A stretch of 64,000 nucleotides of DNA. It comes from Nitrosomonas sp. Lineage in GTDB: Bacteria > Pseudomonadota > Gammaproteobacteria > Burkholderiales > Nitrosomonadaceae. Position numbers and translations under genes: made by a program. A model generated the notes under the pieces. It had not been told where the DNA came from and ran no database searches. It saw only the letters and a program-made list of their open reading frames with translations. The stretch's first letter is position 1, and each line of letters opens with the position of its first letter. The stretch spans positions 1 to 64,000 of the forward strand of contig JADJES010000011.1 in assembly GCA_016708955.1 (NCBI GenBank), given 5' to 3'. Below are positions 44,690 through 53,016 of the stretch, one piece after another.

Positions 44690-44712
44690 ATTACTCCAGA
44701 AAGCCCATTCAA

Positions 44713-45501
44713 TTATAATTGCGCCAATTTCTGCAACATTTGATCTGAAGTTTCAATAGACTTGGAATTCATCTCATACGCACGCTGGGTTTGAATCATG
44801 CTAACCAATTCTTCCACGACATTCACATTCGACGTCTCAACAAAACTCTGCTCCAACAAGCCTAACCCATTGGTACCAGGCGCATTTTGATTGGGTGTTC
44901 CACTCGATGCAGATTCCATGTACAGATTCTCACCCATCTTCTGCAGCCCTGCTGGATTAATAAAGCCGGCTAACTGGATATTACCAACTTGAATCGCTGC
45001 AACAGAACCGGGTACTGTCGCTGATACCGTACCGTCACGCGCTATTGTGATGCCGAGCGCATTCGGTGGCACAGTAATTGCGGGTTGAACCGCATATCCA
45101 CTGGATGTCACCAACTGCCCATTGATATCGGATTGGAATGCTCCATCACGCGTATAAGCTGTTGTACCATCAGGTAATAAAACCTGAAAAAAACCTATTC
45201 CCCGTATTGCAACATCTCGTTGATTATCCGTCTGTTGAAGTCCCCCTTGGGTAAAAATACTTTCTGTCGCGACCGGCTTAACGCCTGTACCTATTTGTAG
45301 ACCTGAAGGCAATTGAGTTTGCTGAGAAGATTGCGCCCCGGGTTGGCGCACTGTTTGATACAGCAAATCCTCAAAAACTGCACGAGCACGCTTAAATCCA
45401 TTCGTACTAACATTTGCCAAATTATTTGCGATGACATCCATTTTGGTTTGTTGCGCATCAAGACCAGTTTTAGCAATCCACAAGGAGCGAACCATAATCA
45501 T
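44713..45501 (-). CDS. flgG: Flagellar distal rod protein FlgG
   Basis: A 262-residue distal-rod protein. The N-terminal RSLWIAKTGLDAQQTKMDVI then ANNLANVSTNGFKRARAVFE, and the C-terminal EELVSMIQTQRAYEMNSKSI then ETSDQMLQKLAQL, are diagnostic. LPSGLQIGTGVKPVAT is the FlgG-specific loop. The ATG at 45495 (MVRSLW) is an equally good start. Confidence 0.96.
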   Translation of the reverse strand: MIMVRSLWIAKTGLDAQQTKMDVIANNLANVSTNGFKRARAVFEDLLYQTVRQPGAQSSQQTQLPSGLQIGTGVKPVATESIFTQGGLQQTDNQRDVAIRGIGFFQVLLPDGTTAYTRDGAFQSDINGQLVTSSGYAVQPAITVPPNALGITIARDGTVSATVPGSVAAIQVGNIQLAGFINPAGLQKMGENLYMESASSGTPNQNAPGTNGLGLLEQSFVETSNVNVVEELVSMIQTQRAYEMNSKSIETSDQMLQKLAQL

Positions 45502-45525
45502 TACCCTCTTAAATTTATTTTTTGT

Positions 45526-46269
45526 TTAAACTCTTACAACCATTATTTGACTGGCCTGTTGTGCATTTTTTTGCGCGTTCTCAAGCATTTTCATTTGCAT
45601 ATCAAATTGACGGGCAAGCGCTATCATGCTAACCATCTCATGTACAACATTCACATTACTACCTTCCAATGTGCCTTCTACAAGTTTGACTCTGGCATCG
45701 ACTTGTGCTTCACCACCCTCTTTAAGACGAAATAAGCCATCCGTACCCTTTACGAGCTTGTCTTGCGGTGGATCAACAAGCTTAATTCGACCTACTAAAG
45801 CTACAGTATTGGGTTGAGGATTAATCGGCACAGATGATACGGTTCCGTCAACCCCGATTGTGATTCGAGTTTCCGGGGGAATCGTGATGGTACCTGTGTC
45901 GCCTTTGACTTTAAGTCCATTATGCGTCAGCAAAATACCATTGGGACTAACTTGCAAGTTGCCATTGCGTGTATAGGCTTCTTCACCACTATCCAATTGC
46001 ACTGCAATCCATCCAGAACCTTTAATTGCAACATCCAGATCACGACCAGTTGTTTGCAATGCGCCAGGTGTAAAATCCGCATGAATTGTTGAATCAACTA
46101 CAAAAGCACGTGTCGGCAATCCGTCGCCGAATATCGGCACAGCGCGAAATGCATTGTTCTCAGCCCGGTAGCCTGTTGTTGCAGCATTAGCAAGGTTTTG
46201 AGCAACCGTAGCCTGTTGATTCAGCGTATGATTTGCTCCAGTCATCGATGTGTAGATCAGTCTATCCAT
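45526..46269 (-). CDS. flgF: Flagellar proximal rod protein FlgF
   Basis: A 247-residue proximal-rod protein. It starts MDRLIYTSMTGANHTLNQQA then TVAQNLANAATTGYRAENNA, the FlgF version of the rod helix. The C-terminus is EMVSMIALARQFDMQMKMLE then NAQKNAQQASQIM. It lies between flgE and flgG as usual. Confidence 0.95.
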   Translation of the reverse strand: MDRLIYTSMTGANHTLNQQATVAQNLANAATTGYRAENNAFRAVPIFGDGLPTRAFVVDSTIHADFTPGALQTTGRDLDVAIKGSGWIAVQLDSGEEAYTRNGNLQVSPNGILLTHNGLKVKGDTGTITIPPETRITIGVDGTVSSVPINPQPNTVALVGRIKLVDPPQDKLVKGTDGLFRLKEGGEAQVDARVKLVEGTLEGSNVNVVHEMVSMIALARQFDMQMKMLENAQKNAQQASQIMVVRV

Positions 46270-46297
46270 GAGTTTTTACTCAGTTATGGTGAGAAAA

Positions 46298-47566
46298 TTA
46301 AAGATTAACCAATGTTTGTAAAACAGCATCTTGAGTTTCAATTGATTTGGCATTCGCTTGATACATGCGCTGTGCAGTAATCATTTTCACCAATTCACTC
46401 GTTAAATCCACATTAGCATCTTCGACCGCAGAGGCTTGAAGTGCGCCAAGTGTCCCCGTTTTTGGGGGGCCCACCAAGGGTTGACCTGAGCTGGGTGTTT
46501 CTATCCACCGTCCATTACCAACAGGATTTAAACCTTGTGGATTGACAAAATTAGCCAAAACAATTTGTCCCAGCGATCTCGTTTGCCCATTACTATAACT
46601 TCCTTGAATTAAGCCATCAGGGGATGTTGTGAACCCAGCCAGCCGACCAGAGGTGTATCCATCCTGGGAAATTGCATTCACGCCAAACTTAGATCCAAAT
46701 TGTGTGGCTGTTGTCAAATCCAAAGAAAAAACTAAGGGAGAAGCTGCGCTAAGGCTCGCATCAATGGTTGCCAGATCGACTGACACATTAAAAGGTGCAA
46801 TAGGTGCAGTCAATGCCCCATTATCATCAAAAACTAATGCTTTTGAAGCAGCGCCGTCCAGAGTAACGCCAATAGGTACGCCCGTCGCTGATGCCTCGCC
46901 ATCGACGGTTGCATAGGCATTCCATGTACCCGCTGCAGCTGTTTTCTCAAAAAAAATAGAGAAAAGATGTGCATTACCCAAGCTATCGATAATCGTTCCA
47001 GATGTTGTACTTGTATAGCTTTTTGGATTATTCGCATCAAAAGGAGTCACTGTAGGTACAGTCTCACCTGAATTCAGATTCATACCCATTGTGAAAGTTG
47101 ATGTGACTTGAGGTGGAATATCAGTGGTATTTAATTTCAAATTGGCCGGTTGACTGGCAACGATATCTCCATTTGCATCTGCTAAATATCCAGTAAGATT
47201 CGCCGCATTGGAGTCGGTAAGAAACCCGTTGCCATCAAGACGGAACTGCCCATTCCGGCTATAACTGACCACTCCTCCTTCACTCATACGAAAGAACCCC
47301 TGCCCGTTTATTGCTATGTCTAATGGATTATTGGTCGGTGAAATATTTCCTTGGTTAAAGATTTGCGCAACAGCTGATACTCTTGAGCCAATACCTACCT
47401 GAGTCTTGGAAGAACCCGCGCCATCCAATGAACTTGCAAATATGTCGGTAAATTGAGCCTGGGATTGTTTATACCCAGGGGTATTTGCATTGGAAATATT
47501 ATTCCCAATGACATCCAGATTTGTCGATGCAGCACTTAGACCACTTAAACCTTGCTGAAAACTCAT
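46298..47566 (-). CDS. flgE: Flagellar hook protein FlgE
   Basis: A 422-residue hook subunit. The start is MSFQQGLSGLSAASTNLDVI then GNNISNANTPGYKQSQAQF. The C-terminus is LTSELVKMITAQRMYQANAK then SIETQDAVLQTLVNL. The D1/D2 middle (FTMGMNLNSGE) is normal. Length fits proteobacterial FlgE. Confidence 0.96.
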   Translation of the reverse strand: MSFQQGLSGLSAASTNLDVIGNNISNANTPGYKQSQAQFTDIFASSLDGAGSSKTQVGIGSRVSAVAQIFNQGNISPTNNPLDIAINGQGFFRMSEGGVVSYSRNGQFRLDGNGFLTDSNAANLTGYLADANGDIVASQPANLKLNTTDIPPQVTSTFTMGMNLNSGETVPTVTPFDANNPKSYTSTTSGTIIDSLGNAHLFSIFFEKTAAAGTWNAYATVDGEASATGVPIGVTLDGAASKALVFDDNGALTAPIAPFNVSVDLATIDASLSAASPLVFSLDLTTATQFGSKFGVNAISQDGYTSGRLAGFTTSPDGLIQGSYSNGQTRSLGQIVLANFVNPQGLNPVGNGRWIETPSSGQPLVGPPKTGTLGALQASAVEDANVDLTSELVKMITAQRMYQANAKSIETQDAVLQTLVNL

Positions 47567-47579
47567 AATAATCTCCTAA

Positions 47580-48245
47580 TCAAAATACCTGCTTAATGTC
47601 AGATAAACTGACCAAACCCAATTTACCCATATCAAGAAGCGTACCCTGCTCCCCGTTGGAAATGCTATTCACCGAACCTAATGCAAGCGTGTTGACTTTA
47701 ATGTCTTTTCCACCCTGTGTCGCGCTCACTTCAAAGGTATATTCTCCGTCTGCAGCCTTTGCACCACTATCTGTTTCACCATCCCATCCAATCTTGCTAA
47801 TACCTGCTGGGTGTGCTTTAAGATCAATATTGCGAATGGCTACTCCATGGCTATCCGATATCGTTACTTTGAGCCCGTCGACTGGTTGAGCCAATTCAAT
47901 ACCGGCGATGGCAGCATTTTTCTCAAGTTGTATAGATCTTCCTGGAACAAAAGCATCGCGCCCTATCATTGCCGTTGCTTCAATGGATTGACTATCCTCA
48001 TAATCGGAAGACAAAAGTTTCAGCGTTGTATTCAATTTATCGATACCGGATACCGTACTAATCTGTGCTAATTGACTGGTAACCTCCGCATTATCAAGTG
48101 GCTTCAGCGGATCTTGATTTTTCATTTGCGTCACCAGAAGCTTTAAGAATCGATCCTGGGTATTCTCAGCCTCCTTTTTAGCAGTGATCCCTGTCGTTGT
48201 AATCGATGAAACTGTTTGAGAATTGGTTGATTGGACTGAATTCAT
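47580..48245 (-). CDS. flgD: Flagellar hook-cap protein FlgD
   Basis: A 221-residue hook-assembly scaffold. The N-terminal conserved part is FLKLLVTQMKNQDPLKPLDN then AEVTSQLAQISTVSGIDKL. The C-terminal FLG-type domain has ISKIGWDGETDSGAKAADGE and YTFEVSA. It is required for hook polymerisation and leaves the finished structure. 13 bp precede flgE. Confidence 0.95.
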   Translation of the reverse strand: MNSVQSTNSQTVSSITTTGITAKKEAENTQDRFLKLLVTQMKNQDPLKPLDNAEVTSQLAQISTVSGIDKLNTTLKLLSSDYEDSQSIEATAMIGRDAFVPGRSIQLEKNAAIAGIELAQPVDGLKVTISDSHGVAIRNIDLKAHPAGISKIGWDGETDSGAKAADGEYTFEVSATQGGKDIKVNTLALGSVNSISNGEQGTLLDMGKLGLVSLSDIKQVF

Positions 48246-48256
48246 CTTGTACCCCT

Positions 48257-48661
48257 TTATTGACCAATGGTTAGAGTCTTTTGTAATAGTGATTTGGTGG
48301 TATTCATCATATCGACACTGTTCTGATACGAACGTGATGCCGACATCATATTGACCATCTCATCGACGACATTAACGTTAGGCATCGTCACATAACCTTT
48401 TTTATCTGCTAGCGGATGTTGAGGCTGGAACAACTGTTTCATTGGAGATTGATCGTGAACGATCCCAGCAACTTTAACGCCGCTTGCGCCATTCGCAGCC
48501 GCCTGTAATGTACTGAAAATCACTTGACGTCCCCGATAAGGTTCGCCAGTTGAGCTAGTTACACTGTCAGCGTTTGAGAGATTACTAGCCACAACATTCA
48601 AACGCTGGGACTGTGCTGACATGGCTGAGCTTGAAATATCGAATACGTTAAATAATGACAT
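48257..48661 (-). CDS. flgC: Flagellar proximal rod protein FlgC
   Basis: A 134-residue rod protein. It starts MSLFNVFDISSSAMSAQSQR then LNVVASNLSNADSVTSSTGE and ends VDEMVNMMSASRSYQNSVDM then MNTTKSLLQKTLTIGQ. YRGRQVIFSTL is typical for FlgC. Two bp after flgB. Confidence 0.96.
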   Translation of the reverse strand: MSLFNVFDISSSAMSAQSQRLNVVASNLSNADSVTSSTGEPYRGRQVIFSTLQAAANGASGVKVAGIVHDQSPMKQLFQPQHPLADKKGYVTMPNVNVVDEMVNMMSASRSYQNSVDMMNTTKSLLQKTLTIGQ

Positions 48662-48663
48662 GA

Positions 48664-49074
48664 TTATCTCTCCTGCATCGCCATTGTTAAGTTTCTAAAT
48701 TCATTATTCAAAAATGTGATACTGGCATCGTACTTAATTGCATTGTCAGCAAATCGCGTACGTTCCATATCCATATCTACGGTGTTTCCATCGGCACTGG
48801 GTTGTAAAGGAACACGATATAATATGTTGTCCCCGAAAACCCCCTGTGCTGCGGAATTAATATGCATCGAGGATGTCGTATTTAAACCCACTTTATTCAG
48901 GTTCGTAGTCAATGAAAGCTTTTCATGTAGTACACTGGCGAAATCGATATCCTTCGCTTTAAAATTAGGCGTATCTGCATTGGCTACATTGCTAGAAAGT
49001 AACTCTTGCCTGGCAGCTCGTAAGCTTAAGGCTTGATGATGAAAATTTAATTCTTTATCAAGTTTGCTAATCAT
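48664..49074 (-). CDS. flgB: Flagellar proximal rod protein FlgB
   Basis: A 136-residue rod protein, first gene of the flgBCDEFGHIJKL operon. It has ALSLRAARQELLSSNVANAD then TPNFKAKDIDFASVL, and ends with the FLNNEFRNLTMAMQER helix. A GG-N10-GC promoter-like element lies about 42-59 bp upstream. Confidence 0.95.
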   Translation of the reverse strand: MISKLDKELNFHHQALSLRAARQELLSSNVANADTPNFKAKDIDFASVLHEKLSLTTNLNKVGLNTTSSMHINSAAQGVFGDNILYRVPLQPSADGNTVDMDMERTRFADNAIKYDASITFLNNEFRNLTMAMQER

Positions 49075-49115
49075 TTTCTATACACCCTAATTTAAATTGC
49101 TTTCAATTCACTTAT

Positions 49116-49133
49116 AAGCACTTAGCATGCCAA
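49116..49133 (-). promoter_or_regulatory. Candidate sigma-54 promoter for the flgB operon
   Basis: On the minus strand TTGGCATGCTAAGTGCTT has GG and GC exactly 10 bases apart, with T-GGCA at the -24 side and TGC at the -12 side. A start site would fall about 30 bp before the flgB ATG. This is one sequence match only; whether the organism drives flagellar genes from sigma-54 is not shown here. Confidence 0.35.
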
Positions 49134-49238
49134 CTATAATAAATGTTCGAGCAGCTAAATCAGCCCGCAATAAAGGCTTGAAATAGACGCTATCTTCGAA
49201 CGTGACTTTTATTACAGTTGTTTAAGATATCTGTGAGG

Positions 49239-49253
49239 CGGCAATAATTGCCG
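49239..49253. promoter_or_regulatory. Palindrome before flgA (possible operator)
   Basis: CGGCAATAATTGCCG is a perfect 7-1-7 palindrome ending 16 bp before the flgA start, in the flgA/flgB divergent region. It could be an operator or an RNA hairpin near the ribosome site. No known binding motif was recognised. Confidence 0.35.
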
Positions 49254-49269
49254 AGAACGGCAAAAATGA

Positions 49270-50004
49270 ATGGTTAAAAATAAATCTATGATACGTTGCT
49301 TAGTGCTAATTCTCAGTCTGTTAATGCTTGTTTTCTCTATTCCGGCATTTGCATCAAAGCACAGAGCTATTGCGCAACATCAAGATATTGCTTTGATTAA
49401 AAACGCGATTGAGAATTTTTTATACAACAATACAGCCACTTTATCCGGGCAAGTTATCGTGAATGTGGGCCAGATTGACAGGCGTCTTGCTTTACCGCAG
49501 TGTCCGCACCTGGAACCGTTTGTCCCAACTGGCGGGCGTTTATGGGGAAAAACTTCTATCGGGGTCCGCTGTGATAGCCAGGTTGCAACATGGACCATCT
49601 ATGTACAGACTGAAATAATTGTAATGACAAATGTATTACATATCACACGACCCGTCGCAGTTGGACAGACAATCGCCTATGAGGATATCGCACCACAGAA
49701 TGTTAATTTGACACAGATGCCGGAAGGCATATTCACGGATGTCGCACAAGTAATTGGCAAAGTGGCTACCACCAACCTTACTGCTGGGCAACCATTACGT
49801 CCACAAATGCTACGAGCACCCTACGTAGTCTTGCGGGGTCAAACAGTGAATCTGGTCGTTCAAGGGCGTGGATTCAGCATCCGATCGGAGGGCCAGGCGT
49901 TAGCAGATGCGGCAGAGGGGCAAGTTGTTCAGGTTCGCAATAAATCAGGACGAATCATGAGCGGACTTGCGCGCACCAATTCAATTGTTGAAATACAACC
50001 ATAA
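49270..50004 (+). CDS. flgA: Flagellar P-ring assembly chaperone FlgA
   Basis: A 244-residue periplasmic chaperone that helps FlgI build the P ring. The signal peptide is MIRCLVLILSLLMLVFSIPA then FASKHRA, so the ATG at 49288 may be the true start. SAF-domain motifs are HITRPVAVGQTIAYEDIAPQ, TTNLTAGQPLRPQMLRAP and VLRGQTVNLVVQGRGF. It is divergent from flgB, the standard arrangement. Confidence 0.93.
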   Translation: MVKNKSMIRCLVLILSLLMLVFSIPAFASKHRAIAQHQDIALIKNAIENFLYNNTATLSGQVIVNVGQIDRRLALPQCPHLEPFVPTGGRLWGKTSIGVRCDSQVATWTIYVQTEIIVMTNVLHITRPVAVGQTIAYEDIAPQNVNLTQMPEGIFTDVAQVIGKVATTNLTAGQPLRPQMLRAPYVVLRGQTVNLVVQGRGFSIRSEGQALADAAEGQVVQVRNKSGRIMSGLARTNSIVEIQP

Positions 50005-50144
50005 TGTATTAGCCCAAGTGCTTCCATTGTTATCTGTTGAATGCTATTTGCTCTCACTTACATAAACATGTGATCTTAACCCGCAATCAGACTTATAATT
50101 AAGATTCATTTCAATACTCAAAAAAACAAGTATCTTTTTACACC

Positions 50145-50429
50145 GTGACCAAAATAGACCTTACCGTTGAAATAAAAAGAATTCTGGCTGACGTACTCGG
50201 ATTGGGGGAACGTCTCAATGCGATGAAATCGGATACCCTATTACTCGGCAATATTCCTGAACTTGATTCCGTAGCAATCGTTACGATTATCCTGGCTTTA
50301 GAGAAGAATTTCTCCATCTCGATTAAAGATGACGAAATTAGTGCGAGAACATTTGATACATTCGGTGCTTTGGTTAATTTTTTAGAACAAAAATTAGCCG
50401 ATAAAAATCACCTATCGATTAATACTTGA
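50145..50429 (+). CDS. Acyl carrier protein-like
   Basis: A 94-residue acyl/peptidyl carrier protein. A Ser in IPELDSVAIVTIILALEKNF (near residue 41) is the likely phosphopantetheine site. It has the acidic four-helix pattern, KDDEISARTFDTFGALVNFL closing it. The ELDS form differs from the housekeeping LGADSLD, so it probably serves a special pathway, such as exopolysaccharide or exosortase-linked acyl transfer. No partner ligase is in the window. The start is GTG. Confidence 0.8.
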   Translation: MTKIDLTVEIKRILADVLGLGERLNAMKSDTLLLGNIPELDSVAIVTIILALEKNFSISIKDDEISARTFDTFGALVNFLEQKLADKNHLSINT

Positions 50430-50466
50430 ATGATGCAGATTGTATTTGGATATGAATACTGCATAA

Positions 50467-50871
50467 TTGCTGCATCTAATTCAGAATAAACTGGACAAAG
50501 CATTGAAATTACATCCTGCAAGTTTTGCTCATCAGTATATTTTCACCGGCTATGGGGACGGACACATATCGATTAATCAGATTCGTTACGAAAAGAACCT
50601 GATCGTTATGCCCGATCGCTTGATCGAAGACTGGCCGGTAATGTCAGTTTCACAACTGGAAATTCGGCATTTTGAAATGCTGACACCCTATAAGCCAGAA
50701 ATTATCATTCTCGGCACAGGCACTACGCATAAATTTCCTAGTCAATCCGTTCTAAGCCAGATAACCAAAATGGGAATTGGAATCGAAGTGATGGATACAA
50801 AAGCCTGCTGCCGTACTTATAACATCCTGGTTGAAGAAGGACGGCGTGTTGCTGCAGCGCTGCTGATCTAG
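50467..50871 (+). CDS. Mth938-like (DUF498) protein
   Basis: A protein of the Mth938/NDUFAF3 domain family, up to 134 residues. IFTGYGDGHISINQIRYEKN then LIVMPDRLIEDWPV is the family start. EIIILGTGTTHKFPSQSVLS and MDTKACCRTYNILVEEGRRV follow. Family alignments begin at MKLHP, so the TTG at 50503 is a likelier start (122 residues). In bacteria the role is unclear; the mitochondrial relative helps assemble complex I. Confidence 0.85.
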   Translation: MLHLIQNKLDKALKLHPASFAHQYIFTGYGDGHISINQIRYEKNLIVMPDRLIEDWPVMSVSQLEIRHFEMLTPYKPEIIILGTGTTHKFPSQSVLSQITKMGIGIEVMDTKACCRTYNILVEEGRRVAAALLI

Positions 50872-51083
50872 TTTTCTATCAATATAAAAGAAGCTCAAAA
50901 TTTATTTCGTCGTATTGTCAAAACTAGACAGGTCAGTCGTAAGTAATGCAATAATTCGCTTCAATTAAATCACAAATTTAAAAAAGAAATGGCCATGGCA
51001 ATTATGATTGTGATAAATTCATGGTTGGAAAGTCAGATATAGTAGAATTGGCTTCCTTCATAATATTAATACAGGAGTTAAAA

Positions 51084-51311
51084 ATGAATAAATTTCTTAT
51101 CGCTGCAATTGGTTTAGTCTTTTTACTGGGCTCTTCTGCCACTATGGCTAGTGGAAACAAAGAATCTGAACTGCCTCCAATGGCTGCACAGGACATTCTA
51201 AATCAAATGGCATGCGACGGTAAAAAAGCTGGCGAAAAAATTAGAGATCGTCATGACGGTGAAATGGTTACTTGCCCAGCTAAGATTAAACAACCTAATT
51301 TTGGCAAATAA
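51084..51311 (+). CDS. Small secreted protein
   Basis: A 75-residue exported protein. The signal peptide is MNKFLIAAIGLVFLLGSSAT then MASG. The mature part reads MAAQDILNQMACDGKKAGEK and MVTCPAKIKQPNFGK, with two Cys that may bond. TACAGGAG precedes the ATG. I do not recognise a family. The longer frame from 51021 lacks this ribosome site. Confidence 0.65.
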   Translation: MNKFLIAAIGLVFLLGSSATMASGNKESELPPMAAQDILNQMACDGKKAGEKIRDRHDGEMVTCPAKIKQPNFGK

Positions 51312-51594
51312 TAATTACAAGCAAGTCGATTGATAGGTCAAGTAAGATAGGTTAGATTATTTTCATCTTCCACTCAAAGTCGGTTTCAATGAATTGAGTA
51401 GTAGAAGTAAATATTTCGAGACTATCGGCTTGACCTATTATTCTGCTGTGAGTCCAAAGTATTAATCTAAAAAATAGGTTTAAAGTTTGGGTTATACACA
51501 CAAAAACTAGAACACCTGTTCCAATTTTTTTGAACAATCAACTTAATGACGCTTTAGCCTTCAGAATGTTAAAAATCTTTCATAGCATCATCTT

Positions 51595-51738
51595 GGCTCT
51601 GTCACAATTAATTGTTGAAAATGATTTGTAAAATTACATGATTACTTATTAATCATGAAGTTATGTTATTTTATAGTGGCCAAAAAGTCGTTTGTTATCA
51701 GATAACTGGGAAATTCAACAATTAACTGCTACATAGCC
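51595..51738. mobile_element. MITE with a perfect 8-bp target duplication
   Basis: A 144-bp non-coding element whose 25-bp inverted ends start GGCTCTGTCACAATTAATTG (left) and, read on the other strand, GGCTATGTAGCAGTTAATTG (right), four mismatches. It is flanked by ATCATCTT on both sides (51587-51594 and 51739-51746). The ends match those of the 21689-21908 element, which holds an IS1595-like transposase start. Size, ends and duplication fit a MITE moved by that transposase. Confidence 0.82.
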
Positions 51739-51746
51739 ATCATCTT

Positions 51747-52176
51747 CCTCATCCCGGCATAGCAATTCATTTTTGAATTGTGCGACTATACATTGCGCAG
51801 CATCGCCACAACCTGTAACAAGAAGACAAATTACATATTATTATCAATAGATTATTTATTGCTTCCTGATATCACATATTAGAAACACTCTTTAACTTTA
51901 TGCAAATAAAGAACTAATTCTAAGTTTAGATAGAAATACTCGCTAAAATGTGGCAAACTATTCAGCAAATAATATTCAGGTATGCAATCTATTACTTTTG
52001 AATTATTTTTAATTTATAAAATTAAATACTGGCAAGTTAAGATTATTTATTTTAAATACTAAAAATAATCACACATAGATTAAATACTCTTAACTGATAC
52101 TCTCCTCGCTCATAACGAAAATATTTAAGTAGATTAAAAATGATTTACAATTTCGGTCAATTGGAGAGAAGAAAGA
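51747..52176. other. AT-rich intergenic region, no gene
   Basis: About 430 bp, strongly A+T, with no reading frame of note on either strand. AATTGGAGAGAAGAAAGA just before 52177 supplies the ribosome site of the next gene. No terminator hairpin or RNA gene was recognised. 51312-51586 is likewise empty. Confidence 0.5.
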
Positions 52177-53004
52177 ATGAAACAAGTATTTTTTTTATTT
52201 TGCGCCATATTTTTTTATACCAGCAACGCCTTAGCACAGAAAAATAACCTAGATATCAAATCGCAAGCTGCGTTGGTTTTCAATGCGCAAAATGCGCGCG
52301 TGATTTATGATAAGAATGCAGACAAGGTAATGCCTATTGCTTCTATCACCAAATTAATGACCGCCATGGTTACGCTTGATGCGCGCTTGTCCCCGAATGA
52401 AAAAATCACGATCACGAATGCTGATGTCGACAAGCTGAAACACTCATCTTCCCGACTGCCCGTAGGCAGTAGCTATCCTCGCAATGAATTATTACGCTTA
52501 GCGCTGATGTCATCTGAGAATCGTGCCGCTGCAGCGCTGGCTCGCACATATCCCGGCGGCACAAAAGCATTCGTTCATGCCATGAATCTAAAGGCTAAGA
52601 AAATTGGAATGACCAACAGTCGTTTTGTCGACTCTACCGGTTTAAATAGCAACAATGTAGCGACAGCACGCGACCTAGCAAAATTGGTCTCCGCTTCAAA
52701 TAACTATGCCGCTATCCGTGAGTTTTCAACGACCTCACAGCATTCCGTATCGCCAGGCAATAAGCGTGCTCAATTACAGTATGTCAATTCCAATAGTCTG
52801 GTGCGCAACCAAGGATGGGATATCGGTGTTTCTAAAACCGGCTATCTCAGTGATGCGGGCCGCTGTTTGGTGATGCAAGCCAAAATTTCAGGGCAACCCG
52901 TTGTGATTGTTCTGCTGAACTCCTGGGGCAAAAATACCCGGATTGGCGATGCCAACCGCGTAAAAAAATGGATAGAGAGCAACCAGGGCCGCAGGCAAGT
53001 ATAA
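52177..53004 (+). CDS. pbpG: D-alanyl-D-alanine endopeptidase (PBP7-like)
   Basis: A 275-residue periplasmic serine peptidase that cuts DD cross-links in peptidoglycan. The signal peptide is IFFYTSNALAQKN. The active Ser is in IASITKLMTAMVTLD (SxxK, near residue 61). The SxN motif is MSSENRAAAALAR and the KTG box SKTGYLSDAGRCLVMQA. Length matches PbpG. Symbol by similarity. Confidence 0.9.
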   Translation: MKQVFFLFCAIFFYTSNALAQKNNLDIKSQAALVFNAQNARVIYDKNADKVMPIASITKLMTAMVTLDARLSPNEKITITNADVDKLKHSSSRLPVGSSYPRNELLRLALMSSENRAAAALARTYPGGTKAFVHAMNLKAKKIGMTNSRFVDSTGLNSNNVATARDLAKLVSASNNYAAIREFSTTSQHSVSPGNKRAQLQYVNSNSLVRNQGWDIGVSKTGYLSDAGRCLVMQAKISGQPVVIVLLNSWGKNTRIGDANRVKKWIESNQGRRQV

Positions 53005-53016
53005 GAATGCCAGATT

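Noticed and set aside
51747..52176. Origin-like AT-rich region
   Set aside because: No DnaA-box cluster, iterons or replication gene nearby; plain AT-rich spacer.
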